From positions 1,240,001-1,304,000 of the forward strand of contig NZ_SOEO01000001.1 in assembly GCF_004365655.1 (NCBI RefSeq): a stretch of DNA of 64,000 bases, in the 5' to 3' direction. This document shows, piece after piece, positions 19,213 through 26,845 of the stretch (position 1 is the stretch's first letter; the number at the start of each line of letters is the position of its first letter). Under the pieces are notes generated by a model that had not been told where the DNA came from, ran no database searches, and saw nothing but the letters and a program-made list of their open reading frames with translations. A program made the translations under genes and the position numbers. This DNA comes from Epilithonimonas xixisoli. Lineage in GTDB: Bacteria; Bacteroidota; Bacteroidia; Flavobacteriales; Weeksellaceae.

Positions 19213-19656
19213 TTAATCATTAGCTATCGTTTTGGATTCTACAATTAGAAAATGAGCAATCCGATCTTTGATAAACCATTTTTCATTTTGATGGATGTAA
19301 AAGTCTTCATATTTCACACTGTAATCCGTCAAAATATCTTTTCCATCAGCTTTACGAATCATTTTAATTTGAGAAAAAGAAATACCTGTCGCAGTGCCCT
19401 CATTGATAGTGACAAAATGTTGTCCATTCAATGTAAAATAGGTTTTCACTTGTGAGGAATGTAAATTGAAATCCCGTTCCATTTTTTCTCTTCCAGAAAC
19501 ATCTGCAACCAAATTACCTTCCATAAAGACTTTGTAGGTCAAGTCTGAGGTAAATAAATCCATTTGTTCCGAAATCTTTTTCTCGTCGCCGAGAGATGCA
19601 TAATCGTCTATCAAGTTTCTTAGAGCTTCTTTTGTTTTTAAAATTTCTAATGTCAT
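19213..19656 (-). CDS. Nuclear-transport-factor-2-like (SnoaL) protein
   Basis: 147-aa cytosolic protein of the NTF2/SnoaL superfamily, a cone-shaped fold that binds small molecules or acts as a non-catalytic subunit; the exact role is unknown. Family features are the N-terminal helix LRNLIDDYASLGDEKK, the FTSDLTYKV strand, VSGREKMERDF and the final long strands DYSVKYEDFYIHQNEKWFIKDRIAHFLIVE. It is divergently transcribed from the HxlR regulator with 126 bases between them. This arrangement usually means the regulator controls it. The inverted repeats in that gap are candidate operators. Confidence 0.8.
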   Translation of the reverse strand: MTLEILKTKEALRNLIDDYASLGDEKKISEQMDLFTSDLTYKVFMEGNLVADVSGREKMERDFNLHSSQVKTYFTLNGQHFVTINEGTATGISFSQIKMIRKADGKDILTDYSVKYEDFYIHQNEKWFIKDRIAHFLIVESKTIAND

Positions 19657-19720
19657 AATTTTGTTGTTTTAATCAATTTTAAAATTACTTTCTGTAATTA
19701 TTTCGTGAACAAAATTATAT

Positions 19721-19769
19721 TATATTTGCTTACATTTTATTAGTCATTACCTAAAGGTTAGCGACTAAC
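19721..19769 (+). promoter_or_regulatory. HxlR promoter with overlapping inverted repeats
   Basis: TATATTTG at 19721-19728 is a perfect -7 box. Directly downstream, TTAGTC (19740-19745) is mirrored by GACTAA (19763-19768), and GTTAG/CTAAC (19757-19769) forms a second inverted repeat around CGA. The pair sits at the expected transcription start of the HxlR gene and could be its autoregulatory operator. Confidence 0.45.
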
Positions 19770-19782
19770 AAAAACCAAAGTT

Positions 19783-20175
19783 ATGGCAGAATCAAAAGAA
19801 AATCAAACAGATAACAAGGCATTTACCGAAGATTGTCACAAAGTTTTAATGGCAGTTTCAGACGCATTATACGCCATCGGCGGAAAATGGAAATTGATGA
19901 TTATCATTGCAATGGCAAGAGGAAACAAGCGATTCACAGAAATCCAGCGCCAAGTCACAGGAATCTCAGCAAGAGTACTTTCCAGCGAGCTGAAAGATTT
20001 GGAACTGAATGGATTCATCATCAAAAAAGTAGAAACAGGATATCCTGTAAGCATAGAATACGAATTGCTTCCCTACAGCCAAACTTTGGAAGAAGTTGTA
20101 ACTGCAATGACCAAATGGGGAATGCAACACCGCGAGAAAATCAAAGCAGAGATGAATGCTTCGGACTCGAAATAA
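19783..20175 (+). CDS. HxlR-family winged-helix transcriptional regulator
   Basis: 130-aa DNA-binding regulator of the HxlR/YodB type. The family core runs from about residue 22 to 115: ALYAIGGKWKLMIIIAMARGNKRFTEI, then the recognition part ITGISARVLSSELKDLELNGFI and the wing VSIEYELLPYSQTLEEVVTAM. Cys15 is a possible redox sensor, as N-terminal Cys residues are in YodB/HypR-type members, though this is only positional similarity. It is divergent to the NTF2-like gene and likely represses it and itself through the inverted repeats at 19740-19769. It is closed by the hairpin at 20191. Confidence 0.88.
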   Translation: MAESKENQTDNKAFTEDCHKVLMAVSDALYAIGGKWKLMIIIAMARGNKRFTEIQRQVTGISARVLSSELKDLELNGFIIKKVETGYPVSIEYELLPYSQTLEEVVTAMTKWGMQHREKIKAEMNASDSK

Positions 20176-20190
20176 TCATTAATTAAACAA

Positions 20191-20222
20191 AAAAAAGTGA
20201 AGCATTTCTGCTCCACTTTTTT
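20191..20222. terminator. Bidirectional terminator, copy 2
   Basis: Same AAAAGTG-AGCA/TGCT-CCACTTTT hairpin as at 19184-19211, here with longer A and T runs. It closes the HxlR gene and, leftward, the M16 peptidase gene whose stop is 20 bases away. Confidence 0.8.
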
Positions 20223-20242
20223 ATATTAGAAATCAATTAAGA

Positions 20243-23155
20243 TTAATATCCGAAAATCTCTTCCAGACTTACCTCTGTGAAAGTTCCCATTTTGTTGATG
20301 GATTCCATATTCAGGTTTTCTTTTTTCCCGATAATGGCTGTGTTGTAAGACAACGGCTTAATCTCGGTATTGTAGAAAGAAGTCAATTGTGGTAATGTCA
20401 GTTTTTCAATCTCAGCGTAAACGTCTTTTCTAATGTCATAATCTACACCCAATTTCTTAAGTGACAATTGATTATAGAAAATCGTAGTTCTGTTGATTCT
20501 GTTAGACGCAATTTGCTTAAGTGCAGATCCTTTTGCATTCTCGAACTGAGCCGGAATCTGTGGCAATTCTGCCATCAAATCTGTCATTGCAGATACAGCT
20601 GCAGGCAATTTGTTGGATTGTGTACCGATGTAATTGGTCACATAGTTCGGTTTGTTTTTCTCAGTTGCATTTGCATAAGAAACATAAGCTGAATAAGCCA
20701 AAGACTTGCTCTCACGGATTTCCTGGAACACGATAGAAGACAATCCACGTCCAAAATATTCATTGAAAACACTCGCTTTTCCGAAGTTAGAAAGGTTTAC
20801 ATTTCCAGCTTTTGCCACTTTGGACATTTCCATTTGCACCATATCATAGTTGGTAAAAAATACTTTGCCATTGGTTGCCAATTCTGGATAATCCTTAGCT
20901 TTTGCAGGCTGAAGTTTTGTGTTCACAACGTATGGTTTGATGGCTTTCTCAAGACCTTTTTGATCTACACCATACAAGAAAACTTCGTAAGGATACTCAT
21001 TCAAAGTTTTGATTTTTGACATCAACTCATTTACATTGATGCTTTGCAAACGCTCTTTGGAAATCACATCCGTCATTCTGGATTCTTTCCCGTATTTAGC
21101 ATAGTTTGCCAAAGCGGCCATAATTCTGTTTTTGTCTTTTTTCGCAACATCTCTGGATTCCAAAAGTGTTTTCACAGTTTGATCGTAGATGCCTTTGTCC
21201 GCTTTTACATTGTTGATCCAGTGGTTCATCAGCTCTACCCCTTTTTGCATATTGCTTTCCAAACCGCTAAGAGCGATGATCATTTGATCATTTGACGTAC
21301 GGAAATTGTTGGTAATTCCTAATTTGTAGAATTCTTCCTTCAATTGCTCCGGCGTGTATTTGTCTGTTCCAAGATATTGAAGAACCGTTACACCAAGTGC
21401 CAATTCTTTGTCATTATCTGTCCCGAATGGGAAAACATAATTAACTTGAGCCACTTCATTGTATTTATTCTTGATGAAGCTTACTTTTTTGTCTTTGATT
21501 GTAGAAGTTGAAATAGCTTTTTTGAAATCAATAAATTCTGGCTTGATATCAGAAGATTTTGTATTGATGATTTCCTTTAAGAAAGGCGATTGTGCGTCTC
21601 TGTTCAGTTTGATTGGCGTAATTCCTGGATTTTCTACACGCACCAATTTGTCATTCACGCCTTTTTCTTTGTAAACAACCACGTAATTTTCTTTGAAAAA
21701 CTCATTAGCAAATTTCACAACATCCGCTTTTGTAATGGCTTCGTATTGGTTTACCTCATCCAATTCTTGCTCCCAAGTTCTGTTTCCAATGTAAGTTGAA
21801 TATAAAGTTGTCGCCAATCCGTCAGCAGTTTCCCAACGTTTCATTCTCTGAACTTTCAGGTCGTTCACGATAGCATTTAACATCCAATTTGGGAATTGTC
21901 CTTTTTTAACAAGGTCAATTTGATCTAATAATAACTTTTTAGCTTCATCAAAGCTTTGCCCCTCTTTTGGCACAACGCTTAAAACAAATGCACCATAAGT
22001 TTTGAAAGGCGATTCATAAGCACCAGCACCCAAGGTTTTTTGTTTTTGATTGATGTTAAGGTCTATCAAGCCTGCATCACCACTGTTGCTCAATATTTCA
22101 GCAACCACGTCTGCTAATCTTGCTTCCTGAGTTCCGTTGGAATCCGTTCTCCACGCCATTGTCATTCTTGGTGTAGATGGGCTTTTCACAGTTCTGGAAA
22201 CCACTTTTGTCATTGGCTCTTCAGAAACCATTTTCTTCATCGGCAATTCTTTGTACTTGAACGTTCCGAAGTACTGATCTACCATTTTAATAGTCTTATC
22301 AAAATCCAAATCTCCAACCAAAACTACCGCCATATTATTAGGCACATAGTAAGTATCAAAATATTTGTGAATCGCTACCATAGATGGGCTTTTCAAATGC
22401 TCCGAAGTTCCGATCGTTGTCTGCTGACCGTTTGGATGTTTCGGGAAAAGTGCTTCCATCATTGCATAGTTTACCAATCTACCGTCGTTGTCCTGCGCAC
22501 GGTTGAACTCTTCATAAACAGCCTCCAATTCTGTGTGGAACAATCTCAAAACCAATTCTGAGAAACGTTCTTTTTCAACCTTCAGCCATTTTTCCAACTC
22601 GTTGGATGGGATGTTGTTTTTGTAAACCGTCTCGTCCAACCAAGTGTGGGCGTTGGTTCCTGTGGCTCCAAGAGAAGAGATGGCTTTATCATACTCATTG
22701 GCGATTGTATATTTAGACGCTTCCAAAGACACCTCATCAATCTTTTTGTACAATGCTTTTTTCTTTTCAGGATCTTTCTCTGCTTTGTGTTGCTCATAAA
22801 GGTCAGAGATCTGCGTCAGGTAAGTTTTTTCCTTTGCCCAATCGCTGGTTCCCAATTTGGAAGTTCCTTTGAAAACCATATGCTCTAAGTAGTGCGCCAA
22901 TCCTGTATTGTCGCTAGGATCGTTGTTGGATCCTGTTCTTACAGGGATGTAAGTCTGGATTCTGGGAGCGTCATCATTTTTGGCTAGATAGACTTTCAGT
23001 CCGTTTTTCAGGGTGTAGATTCTCACGCCCGATTTGTCATTTACTACCGTTTCGTAGCTGTAACCTTGACTATCAGTTTGATTTTTTGTTTCAAATTTCT
23101 GTGCCATTGCATTCATCATAAATAAAAGTGAAATTGAAATTAGAATTTTCTTCAT
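20243..23155 (-). CDS. Exported M16 family zinc metallopeptidase (pitrilysin-like)
   Basis: Periplasmic peptidase of 970 aa, probably degrading oligopeptides. The signal peptide is residues 1-19 (ends NAMAQ). The active N-terminal M16 domain has the inverted zinc motif HYLEH at 88-92, with the third ligand expected in ELEAVYEEFNRAQD. The blocks LSNSGDAGLIDLNIN and NYVVVYKEKG follow. A second, inactive M16 pair occupies roughly 550-970 (YGRGLSS-type motif FGRGLSSIVFQEIRESKSLAYSAY). The length equals two M16 pairs fused in one chain, as in other Bacteroidota. It is a single-gene transcript between terminators at 20191 and 23251. Confidence 0.92.
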   Translation of the reverse strand: MKKILISISLLFMMNAMAQKFETKNQTDSQGYSYETVVNDKSGVRIYTLKNGLKVYLAKNDDAPRIQTYIPVRTGSNNDPSDNTGLAHYLEHMVFKGTSKLGTSDWAKEKTYLTQISDLYEQHKAEKDPEKKKALYKKIDEVSLEASKYTIANEYDKAISSLGATGTNAHTWLDETVYKNNIPSNELEKWLKVEKERFSELVLRLFHTELEAVYEEFNRAQDNDGRLVNYAMMEALFPKHPNGQQTTIGTSEHLKSPSMVAIHKYFDTYYVPNNMAVVLVGDLDFDKTIKMVDQYFGTFKYKELPMKKMVSEEPMTKVVSRTVKSPSTPRMTMAWRTDSNGTQEARLADVVAEILSNSGDAGLIDLNINQKQKTLGAGAYESPFKTYGAFVLSVVPKEGQSFDEAKKLLLDQIDLVKKGQFPNWMLNAIVNDLKVQRMKRWETADGLATTLYSTYIGNRTWEQELDEVNQYEAITKADVVKFANEFFKENYVVVYKEKGVNDKLVRVENPGITPIKLNRDAQSPFLKEIINTKSSDIKPEFIDFKKAISTSTIKDKKVSFIKNKYNEVAQVNYVFPFGTDNDKELALGVTVLQYLGTDKYTPEQLKEEFYKLGITNNFRTSNDQMIIALSGLESNMQKGVELMNHWINNVKADKGIYDQTVKTLLESRDVAKKDKNRIMAALANYAKYGKESRMTDVISKERLQSINVNELMSKIKTLNEYPYEVFLYGVDQKGLEKAIKPYVVNTKLQPAKAKDYPELATNGKVFFTNYDMVQMEMSKVAKAGNVNLSNFGKASVFNEYFGRGLSSIVFQEIRESKSLAYSAYVSYANATEKNKPNYVTNYIGTQSNKLPAAVSAMTDLMAELPQIPAQFENAKGSALKQIASNRINRTTIFYNQLSLKKLGVDYDIRKDVYAEIEKLTLPQLTSFYNTEIKPLSYNTAIIGKKENLNMESINKMGTFTEVSLEEIFGY

Positions 23156-23250
23156 ATATATTTATTTTTTTATTTTTTCTGAGGCGTAATTTACGCAACA
23201 TTTCATTAGTCACAAAGAAATGGGGTTTGTTACTTTGATATAAAAAAAAG

Positions 23251-23278
23251 AAAAGCACAGATTTTTGTCTGTGCTTTT
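23251..23278. terminator. Bidirectional terminator between DJ-1-like and M16 genes
   Basis: Perfect 11-bp arms AAAAGCACAGA / TCTGTGCTTTT with a 6-nt loop, 22 bases past the DJ-1-like stop. Confidence 0.82.
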
Positions 23279-23299
23279 TTATTCTTATGATCTGAAATC

Positions 23300-23977
23300 T
23301 TACAACATCTTCAACAACTCCTCCGCTACTTTTTCGGATGAAGCAGGGTTTTGTCCGGTAATCAGTTTGCCATCTACCACAGCGTATGGACTCCAGTCCT
23401 CTATTTTGCTGTAGTTGCCGCCATTCTCTTTCAGCATATCTTCTACAAGGAACGGAACAATGTCAGTCAATTGTACAGCATCCTCTTCGCTATTGGTAAA
23501 ACCAGTTACGTTTTTGCCATTTACGAGATATTCTCCATCGATTTTCACGTGTCTCAAAACACCCGGCGCGTGGCATACAAATGCGACAGGTTTCTCAGCT
23601 TTGTAAAAATCTACGATCAATTGCTGAGAAATCGCATCTTCTGCCAAATCCCAAAGAGGTCCGTGACCGCCGGGATAGAAAACGGCATCATATTCTGCAG
23701 GGTTGACTTCCGATAGTTTTTTGGTATTGCTCAATTGCGCCAACAAATCTTTGTCCTCAGCCATTCTGCGTGTTGCATCGGTCTGTGCTGTTGGGTCTTC
23801 ACTTTTTGGATCGATGGGTGGCTGTCCACCTTTTGGAGATGCCAATGTGATTTCTGCACCTTGGTCAACTAACGCATAATATGGCGCCGCCAATTCTTCT
23901 GTCCAAAACCCTGTTTTCTTACCTGTGTTTCCTAAATCTTCGTGGCTCGTAAGCACGATTAATATTTTTTTGTTCAT
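23300..23977 (-). CDS. DJ-1/PfpI type-1 glutamine-amidotransferase-like protein (Hsp31/glyoxalase III-like)
   Basis: 225-aa cytosolic protein with the DJ-1/PfpI fold. The nucleophile elbow AFVCHAPGVL places Cys135 next to His136, and the acidic TEELAAPYY block (Glu27/28) is that of the Hsp31/YDR533C class. This class has glutathione-independent glyoxalase and holdase activity. The loop NPAEYDAVFYPGGHGPLWDL is diagnostic of the same class. Length matches. It lies downstream of the Crp-type regulator in the same direction with a 92-base gap, so co-regulation is possible but not shown. Which of the reported activities applies cannot be told from sequence. Confidence 0.9.
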   Translation of the reverse strand: MNKKILIVLTSHEDLGNTGKKTGFWTEELAAPYYALVDQGAEITLASPKGGQPPIDPKSEDPTAQTDATRRMAEDKDLLAQLSNTKKLSEVNPAEYDAVFYPGGHGPLWDLAEDAISQQLIVDFYKAEKPVAFVCHAPGVLRHVKIDGEYLVNGKNVTGFTNSEEDAVQLTDIVPFLVEDMLKENGGNYSKIEDWSPYAVVDGKLITGQNPASSEKVAEELLKML

Positions 23978-24069
23978 ATCAATGATTTTTTAATTTGATA
24001 AGACAAAATTGAACCAATCAACATCAAAAACACAGGACATAAGTCACAAAATTACAGTGACACAAATCA

Positions 24070-24642
24070 CTATTTTCTTGTGATACGGCTCAAAGTCTCT
24101 CTGGAAACCCCGAGATAGGATGCGATGATGGTTTTAGGAACGCGCTGTGTAAGAGTTGGATATTGGATGGAGAATTGCTCAAACCGCTCTTTGGCATCGG
24201 TGGTAAGCAAAGACAGAATTCTTTTCTGCAAAGCCACATAACCCAAACTGTTTTTGATTCTGAAAAAATGTTCCACCTTGTGGTTCTCCAGACAGATCTT
24301 TTCCAAATCATCTTTTGAAAGGGTGTACAGCTCCACATCTTCCAGACAATGGATGCTTGTGACCGATGGAACGCCCGTATAAAATGCCTGAAAATCCGAA
24401 ATCCACCAATTTTCCATCGCAAACTGAATAATGTGTTCTTTGCCGTGGGTATCTATGTAAGAGGCTTTCAGCAGGCCTTTGGTAACAAAGTAAATGTTAG
24501 TAATAGGTTCGTTCTCCTGAATCAGATATTGGTGTTTCTTCAGTTTTCTCAATTTAAAACAAGAAGCGATCGTTGCAAACTCATCGTCTGACAATGGTAT
24601 TAATTCCTCAAAATGTTTCCTTAGTTCCGAACTCATTAGCAT
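24070..24642 (-). CDS. Crp/Fnr-family transcriptional regulator
   Basis: 190-aa regulator. An N-terminal cyclic-nucleotide-binding-like beta-roll (about 20-120) reads ITNIYFVTKGLLKASYIDTH and then IIQFAMENWWISDF. The Arg/Ser phosphate-binding pair of true CAP proteins is absent, as is common in the Bacteroidota group, so cAMP binding is unlikely. The C-terminal helix-turn-helix is VPKTIIASYLGVSRETLSRI, ending only a few residues before the stop. The first and third codons are ATG; either 24642 or 24636 may be used. A TATCTTTG -7 box lies at 24662-24669. The target could be the DJ-1-like gene downstream, but no operator is evident. Confidence 0.9.
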   Translation of the reverse strand: MLMSSELRKHFEELIPLSDDEFATIASCFKLRKLKKHQYLIQENEPITNIYFVTKGLLKASYIDTHGKEHIIQFAMENWWISDFQAFYTGVPSVTSIHCLEDVELYTLSKDDLEKICLENHKVEHFFRIKNSLGYVALQKRILSLLTTDAKERFEQFSIQYPTLTQRVPKTIIASYLGVSRETLSRITRK

Positions 24643-24661
24643 TGTTTTTTAGCCTGATAGC

Positions 24662-24669
24662 CAAAGATA
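24662..24669 (-). promoter_or_regulatory. -7 box for the Crp-type regulator
   Basis: TATCTTTG on the minus strand fits TANNTTTG, 19 bases before the ATG at 24642. Confidence 0.5.
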
Positions 24670-24735
24670 AGGATTGTTTTGGGTTTGGTAAGAATTAATA
24701 TATTTCATAGTTTAAATGAAATATGTTTATGGTGA

Positions 24736-24998
24736 GATTTTAACAGGTCGCTCCTACGGTGCACCGCTAGCGCGAGCTTCTAGCTCGTGTTTTATATTAA
24801 TAGGCACGAGCTAGAAGCTCGCGCCAGCGAGGGATTTTAACAGGTCGCTCCTACGGAGCTTCGCTTATGTTCTTTATTTGGTTCTATTAACAGTATGCCT
24901 CTACGAGGCTGTGATTTGAAAATACCTCGTGGAGGTAATCTGTTAATAGAACCAGTATTAGTGTCAAACCTAGCTCCGTAAGAGCGACCTGTTAATCA
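24736..24998. repeat. Cluster of mini-palindromes and long inverted repeats left of the Y1 transposase
   Basis: Several nested repeats fill this gene-free stretch. A 24-base direct repeat (core AACAGGTCGCTCCTACGG) occurs at 24736-24759 and 24833-24856 and again inverted near 24972-24998. Arms of 24 bases at 24766-24789 and 24805-24828 pair with one mismatch. Arms of 30 bases at 24879-24908 and 24925-24954 pair imperfectly. Within these the same building block recurs, a 5-6 bp stem with a 3-base loop: GCTCC-TAC-GGAG, GAGCT-TCT-AGCTC and CCTC-TAC-GAGG. This is the layout of REP/BIME-type elements next to a REP-associated transposase. Confidence 0.75.
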
Positions 24999-25031
24999 CA
25001 TCCCTTTACAATTGTTTCTTACATACAAATC

Positions 25032-25493
25032 TTATTCAATCCATTCGAACACATATTTTTCATCATAATCGATTTCAAATTTATTCAGAAAATCTAAATA
25101 TTCTTCTTTAAAGGTTTTCTTTTGATGATGCTCTTCTTGATTCAAAATATATTGCACAACGGAATTTATACTACTCTTGGAATAGGAAAATGCACCGTAA
25201 CCTTCCTGCCAATTGAACTTACCCATTATCCAACTTTTATCATTAATAAACTTAGATGAGCCTGCTTTAATATCTCTAACCAAATCTGAAATCAAAACAT
25301 TTGGACCAATGCTCACAAGCAGATGTACGTGGTCTGGCATTGCAAAAATGGCGAACAATTTCTGACCTCTGTTGGAAACAATTCCATTAATAAATTGATG
25401 CAATTCCTTGCGATGTTGTTTTGGAATAAGGTTTTGTCTTCCTTTAACTGCAAAAACGATTTGAATGTAAATTTGGGTGTAGGTGTTTGCCAT
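25032..25493 (-). CDS. Y1-type (IS200/IS605, REP-associated) tyrosine transposase
   Basis: Single-strand DNA nuclease/transposase of 153 aa with a Y1_Tnp fold. The HUH metal motif is MPDHVHLLVS with His55 and His57, and the catalytic tyrosine is Tyr115 in VVQYILNQEEHH. The family normally cleaves and joins DNA at hairpin ends. There is no TnpB, and on both sides lie mini-palindromes rather than two clean IS ends. This points to a RAYT-like housekeeping-type enzyme acting on dispersed palindromes, though a solo IS200-type insertion remains possible. Its ATG is 6 bases from the first palindrome at 25507. Key residues are present, so it looks intact. Confidence 0.9.
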   Translation of the reverse strand: MANTYTQIYIQIVFAVKGRQNLIPKQHRKELHQFINGIVSNRGQKLFAIFAMPDHVHLLVSIGPNVLISDLVRDIKAGSSKFINDKSWIMGKFNWQEGYGAFSYSKSSINSVVQYILNQEEHHQKKTFKEEYLDFLNKFEIDYDEKYVFEWIE

Positions 25494-25506
25494 TATTTTG
25501 TGATTT

Positions 25507-25684
25507 TAGGTCGCTCCTACGGAGCTATGATTGTGATTACAATAATTATTTCTATTAACAGATTGCCTCTAGGAGGCATTTTGGATTTTCTAATATTACA
25601 CTACAGAGCTATGATTATGTTACAATAATTATTTCTATTAACAGATTGCCTCTAAGAGGCAATTATGATTTTCTAGATATGACA
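25507..25684. repeat. Tandem 84-base repeats with mini-palindromes right of the transposase
   Basis: Two imperfect direct copies of an 84-base unit, 25517-25600 and 25601-25684. Each unit starts with (C)TAC-GGAGC and includes the string TTTCTATTAACAGATTGCCTC and the palindrome GCCTC-TAG-GAGGC (second copy GCCTC-TAA-GAGGC). The first unit is preceded by AGGTCGCTCC, completing GCTCC-TAC-GGAGC. The CTATTAACAG and GGTCGCTCCTACGG strings also occur in the cluster left of the transposase. The two sides are therefore parts of one repeat family flanking the enzyme. Confidence 0.8.
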
Positions 25685-25694
25685 ATTTAGCTAT

Positions 25695-25934
25695 TTAAAA
25701 ACCACCCTCACCCACTTCGGAAGTGGCTAAAGGTGGTTATCATAGTGTCCATCACAGGTTGGTCAAGTGCCAGCAGGTACTTGGCTAGGTGGTCGCAGGC
25801 AGTCATTAATAGCCTATTGGCACTTAGGTAAATGGGTATGGACACTTATGCAAGTGCCTGCGGATACTTGCACCACCTGTTGTCGACACTTCCCCAACCT
25901 GCTGTAGGCATTTCGGAAGGTGGGATACCCCCTC
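25695..25934. repeat. Degenerate 22-base periodic array, GC-rich
   Basis: Read on the minus strand, 22-base (twice 21-base) units follow each other from 25934 down to about 25695, eleven in all. Five of them start with AAGT followed by RYC: 25870-25891, 25848-25869, 25826-25847, 25804-25825 and 25761-25782. Recurrent inner words are CAGGTGG, GCAGGCACTTG and CCACCT. The units can also pair: AGTGTCCAT (25744-25752) with ATGGACACT (25838-25846), and CAGGTTGG (25755-25762) with CCAACCTG (25894-25901). The stretch is visibly richer in G+C than its surroundings. A period of 22 cannot keep a reading frame, so it is not coding. It could be a decayed satellite or a structured RNA. Confidence 0.6.
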
Positions 25935-25945
25935 CCGAACCACCC

Positions 25946-26440
25946 CTATGAGGTTTTGTCAACGTCCGTATTGGGCGGACTGATGGGCGCTCCAGCAGTA
26001 AAGAACTGTTTCATATCTTCATAGACTACCGTAGTTCCAGGCATATTCTCTCCGGACAAAAATTTGATATTGCGGTAGAAGGTGATGGAGTTATGGTAAT
26101 TGTCAAAATCCAGCAGAATCTTGGTGTCAGAGAATTGCTCGGTCAGCGAGTTCAGCCTTTGCATTCGGCTTTCCATCTGTTGTCTTGCATCATAATCTTT
26201 GTCATACTCTGCCTTGTCCAAGAACGGCGGAACATACTGCGTGTACTGCTCCATGTACCCTTTGGCTTTGTTGACAAAGAGTTTGTTTTGCTCGGCGATA
26301 CTACCATATTGCTGTCTCTGTTCAGGCGTGAGGTTGATGGTTTTGCCTCTCAAAACATTTTCGATTGTGCTAAGGGCATCGTCTAGTTGTGTAAGTTCAG
26401 CTCTTGTAAACTCTACACTAATTAAATTTTCTAAAGCCAT
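25946..26440 (-). CDS. Hypothetical protein, Bacteroidota-type 164-aa helical protein
   Basis: I recognise no domain. The start ATG at 26440 (MALENLISVEFT) is preferred. The frame runs 30 codons further up, but that extension (MKRQLDGVIIEYYLV) is low-complexity and out of keeping with the rest. The protein is soluble and mostly helical: a helical hairpin at 15-60 (ELTQLDDALSTIENVL, LTPEQRQQYGSIAEQN) and another at 85-125 rich in Gln/Arg, then a FYRNIKFLSGENMPGT block and a Pro-rich tail. There is no signal peptide. It lies between the 22-base array, which starts 11 bases past its stop, and a long 5' region. A link between the protein and the array is possible but untested. Confidence 0.7.
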   Translation of the reverse strand: MALENLISVEFTRAELTQLDDALSTIENVLRGKTINLTPEQRQQYGSIAEQNKLFVNKAKGYMEQYTQYVPPFLDKAEYDKDYDARQQMESRMQRLNSLTEQFSDTKILLDFDNYHNSITFYRNIKFLSGENMPGTTVVYEDMKQFFTAGAPISPPNTDVDKTS

Positions 26441-26845
26441 TTTGTTTTTGTTTTTTAAATTAATATTGAATTGTAAATTGACACACACCAAATAATATTC
26501 AATAATTACCCCGTCTAACTGGCGCTTCACATCATCCCCAGATTACATACAGACGGGATGACATTGGAGTCGGTTCAATTTAAAAAAGCGCAATTGCGGA
26601 TGTGAAATGGCTACCAAAGAAAGGCAGAAAGGTGTTTGAGAAATCATCTTAATATCATTTGTGTGTAAAACAAATATATTTAAAATATCAATAGATCATC
26701 AACTTAACCTTAAAAATTTCAATTAGAACAGTAATGCTGTTTCTCACATTTACCAAACATTAACAAACTCCGATTTTCCCGCTTTTTTTATTTTTATTAC
26801 ATTTACAGAATAGACAATTCACAACCTTAAGAGAAATTTTTTATA
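26441..26845. other. Gene-free 405-base intergenic region
   Basis: No ORF with coding character was found. It holds a 7-bp inverted repeat CCCGTCT (26510-26516) / AGACGGG (26551-26557), and a TTCACATC (26526-26533) with its complement GATGTGAA about 65 bases on. It also holds a minus-strand TATATTTG box near 26670 that could serve the 164-aa gene through a leader of about 230 bases. The right end is AT-rich and leads into the GH13 gene. The structured part could be a 5' leader element. Confidence 0.4.

Noticed and set aside
24736-25684. A retron-like element, suggested by the strong hairpins
   Set aside because: No reverse transcriptase is encoded nearby; a Y1 transposase explains the hairpins better.
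25695-25934. Regular repeats that could suggest a CRISPR array
   Set aside because: Units are 22 bases with no constant repeat and variable spacer pattern, and no cas gene is present.
26441-26530. Upstream extension of the 164-aa protein by 30 codons
   Set aside because: The extension is low-complexity and unlike the rest; the ATG at 26440 begins a conserved-looking N terminus.
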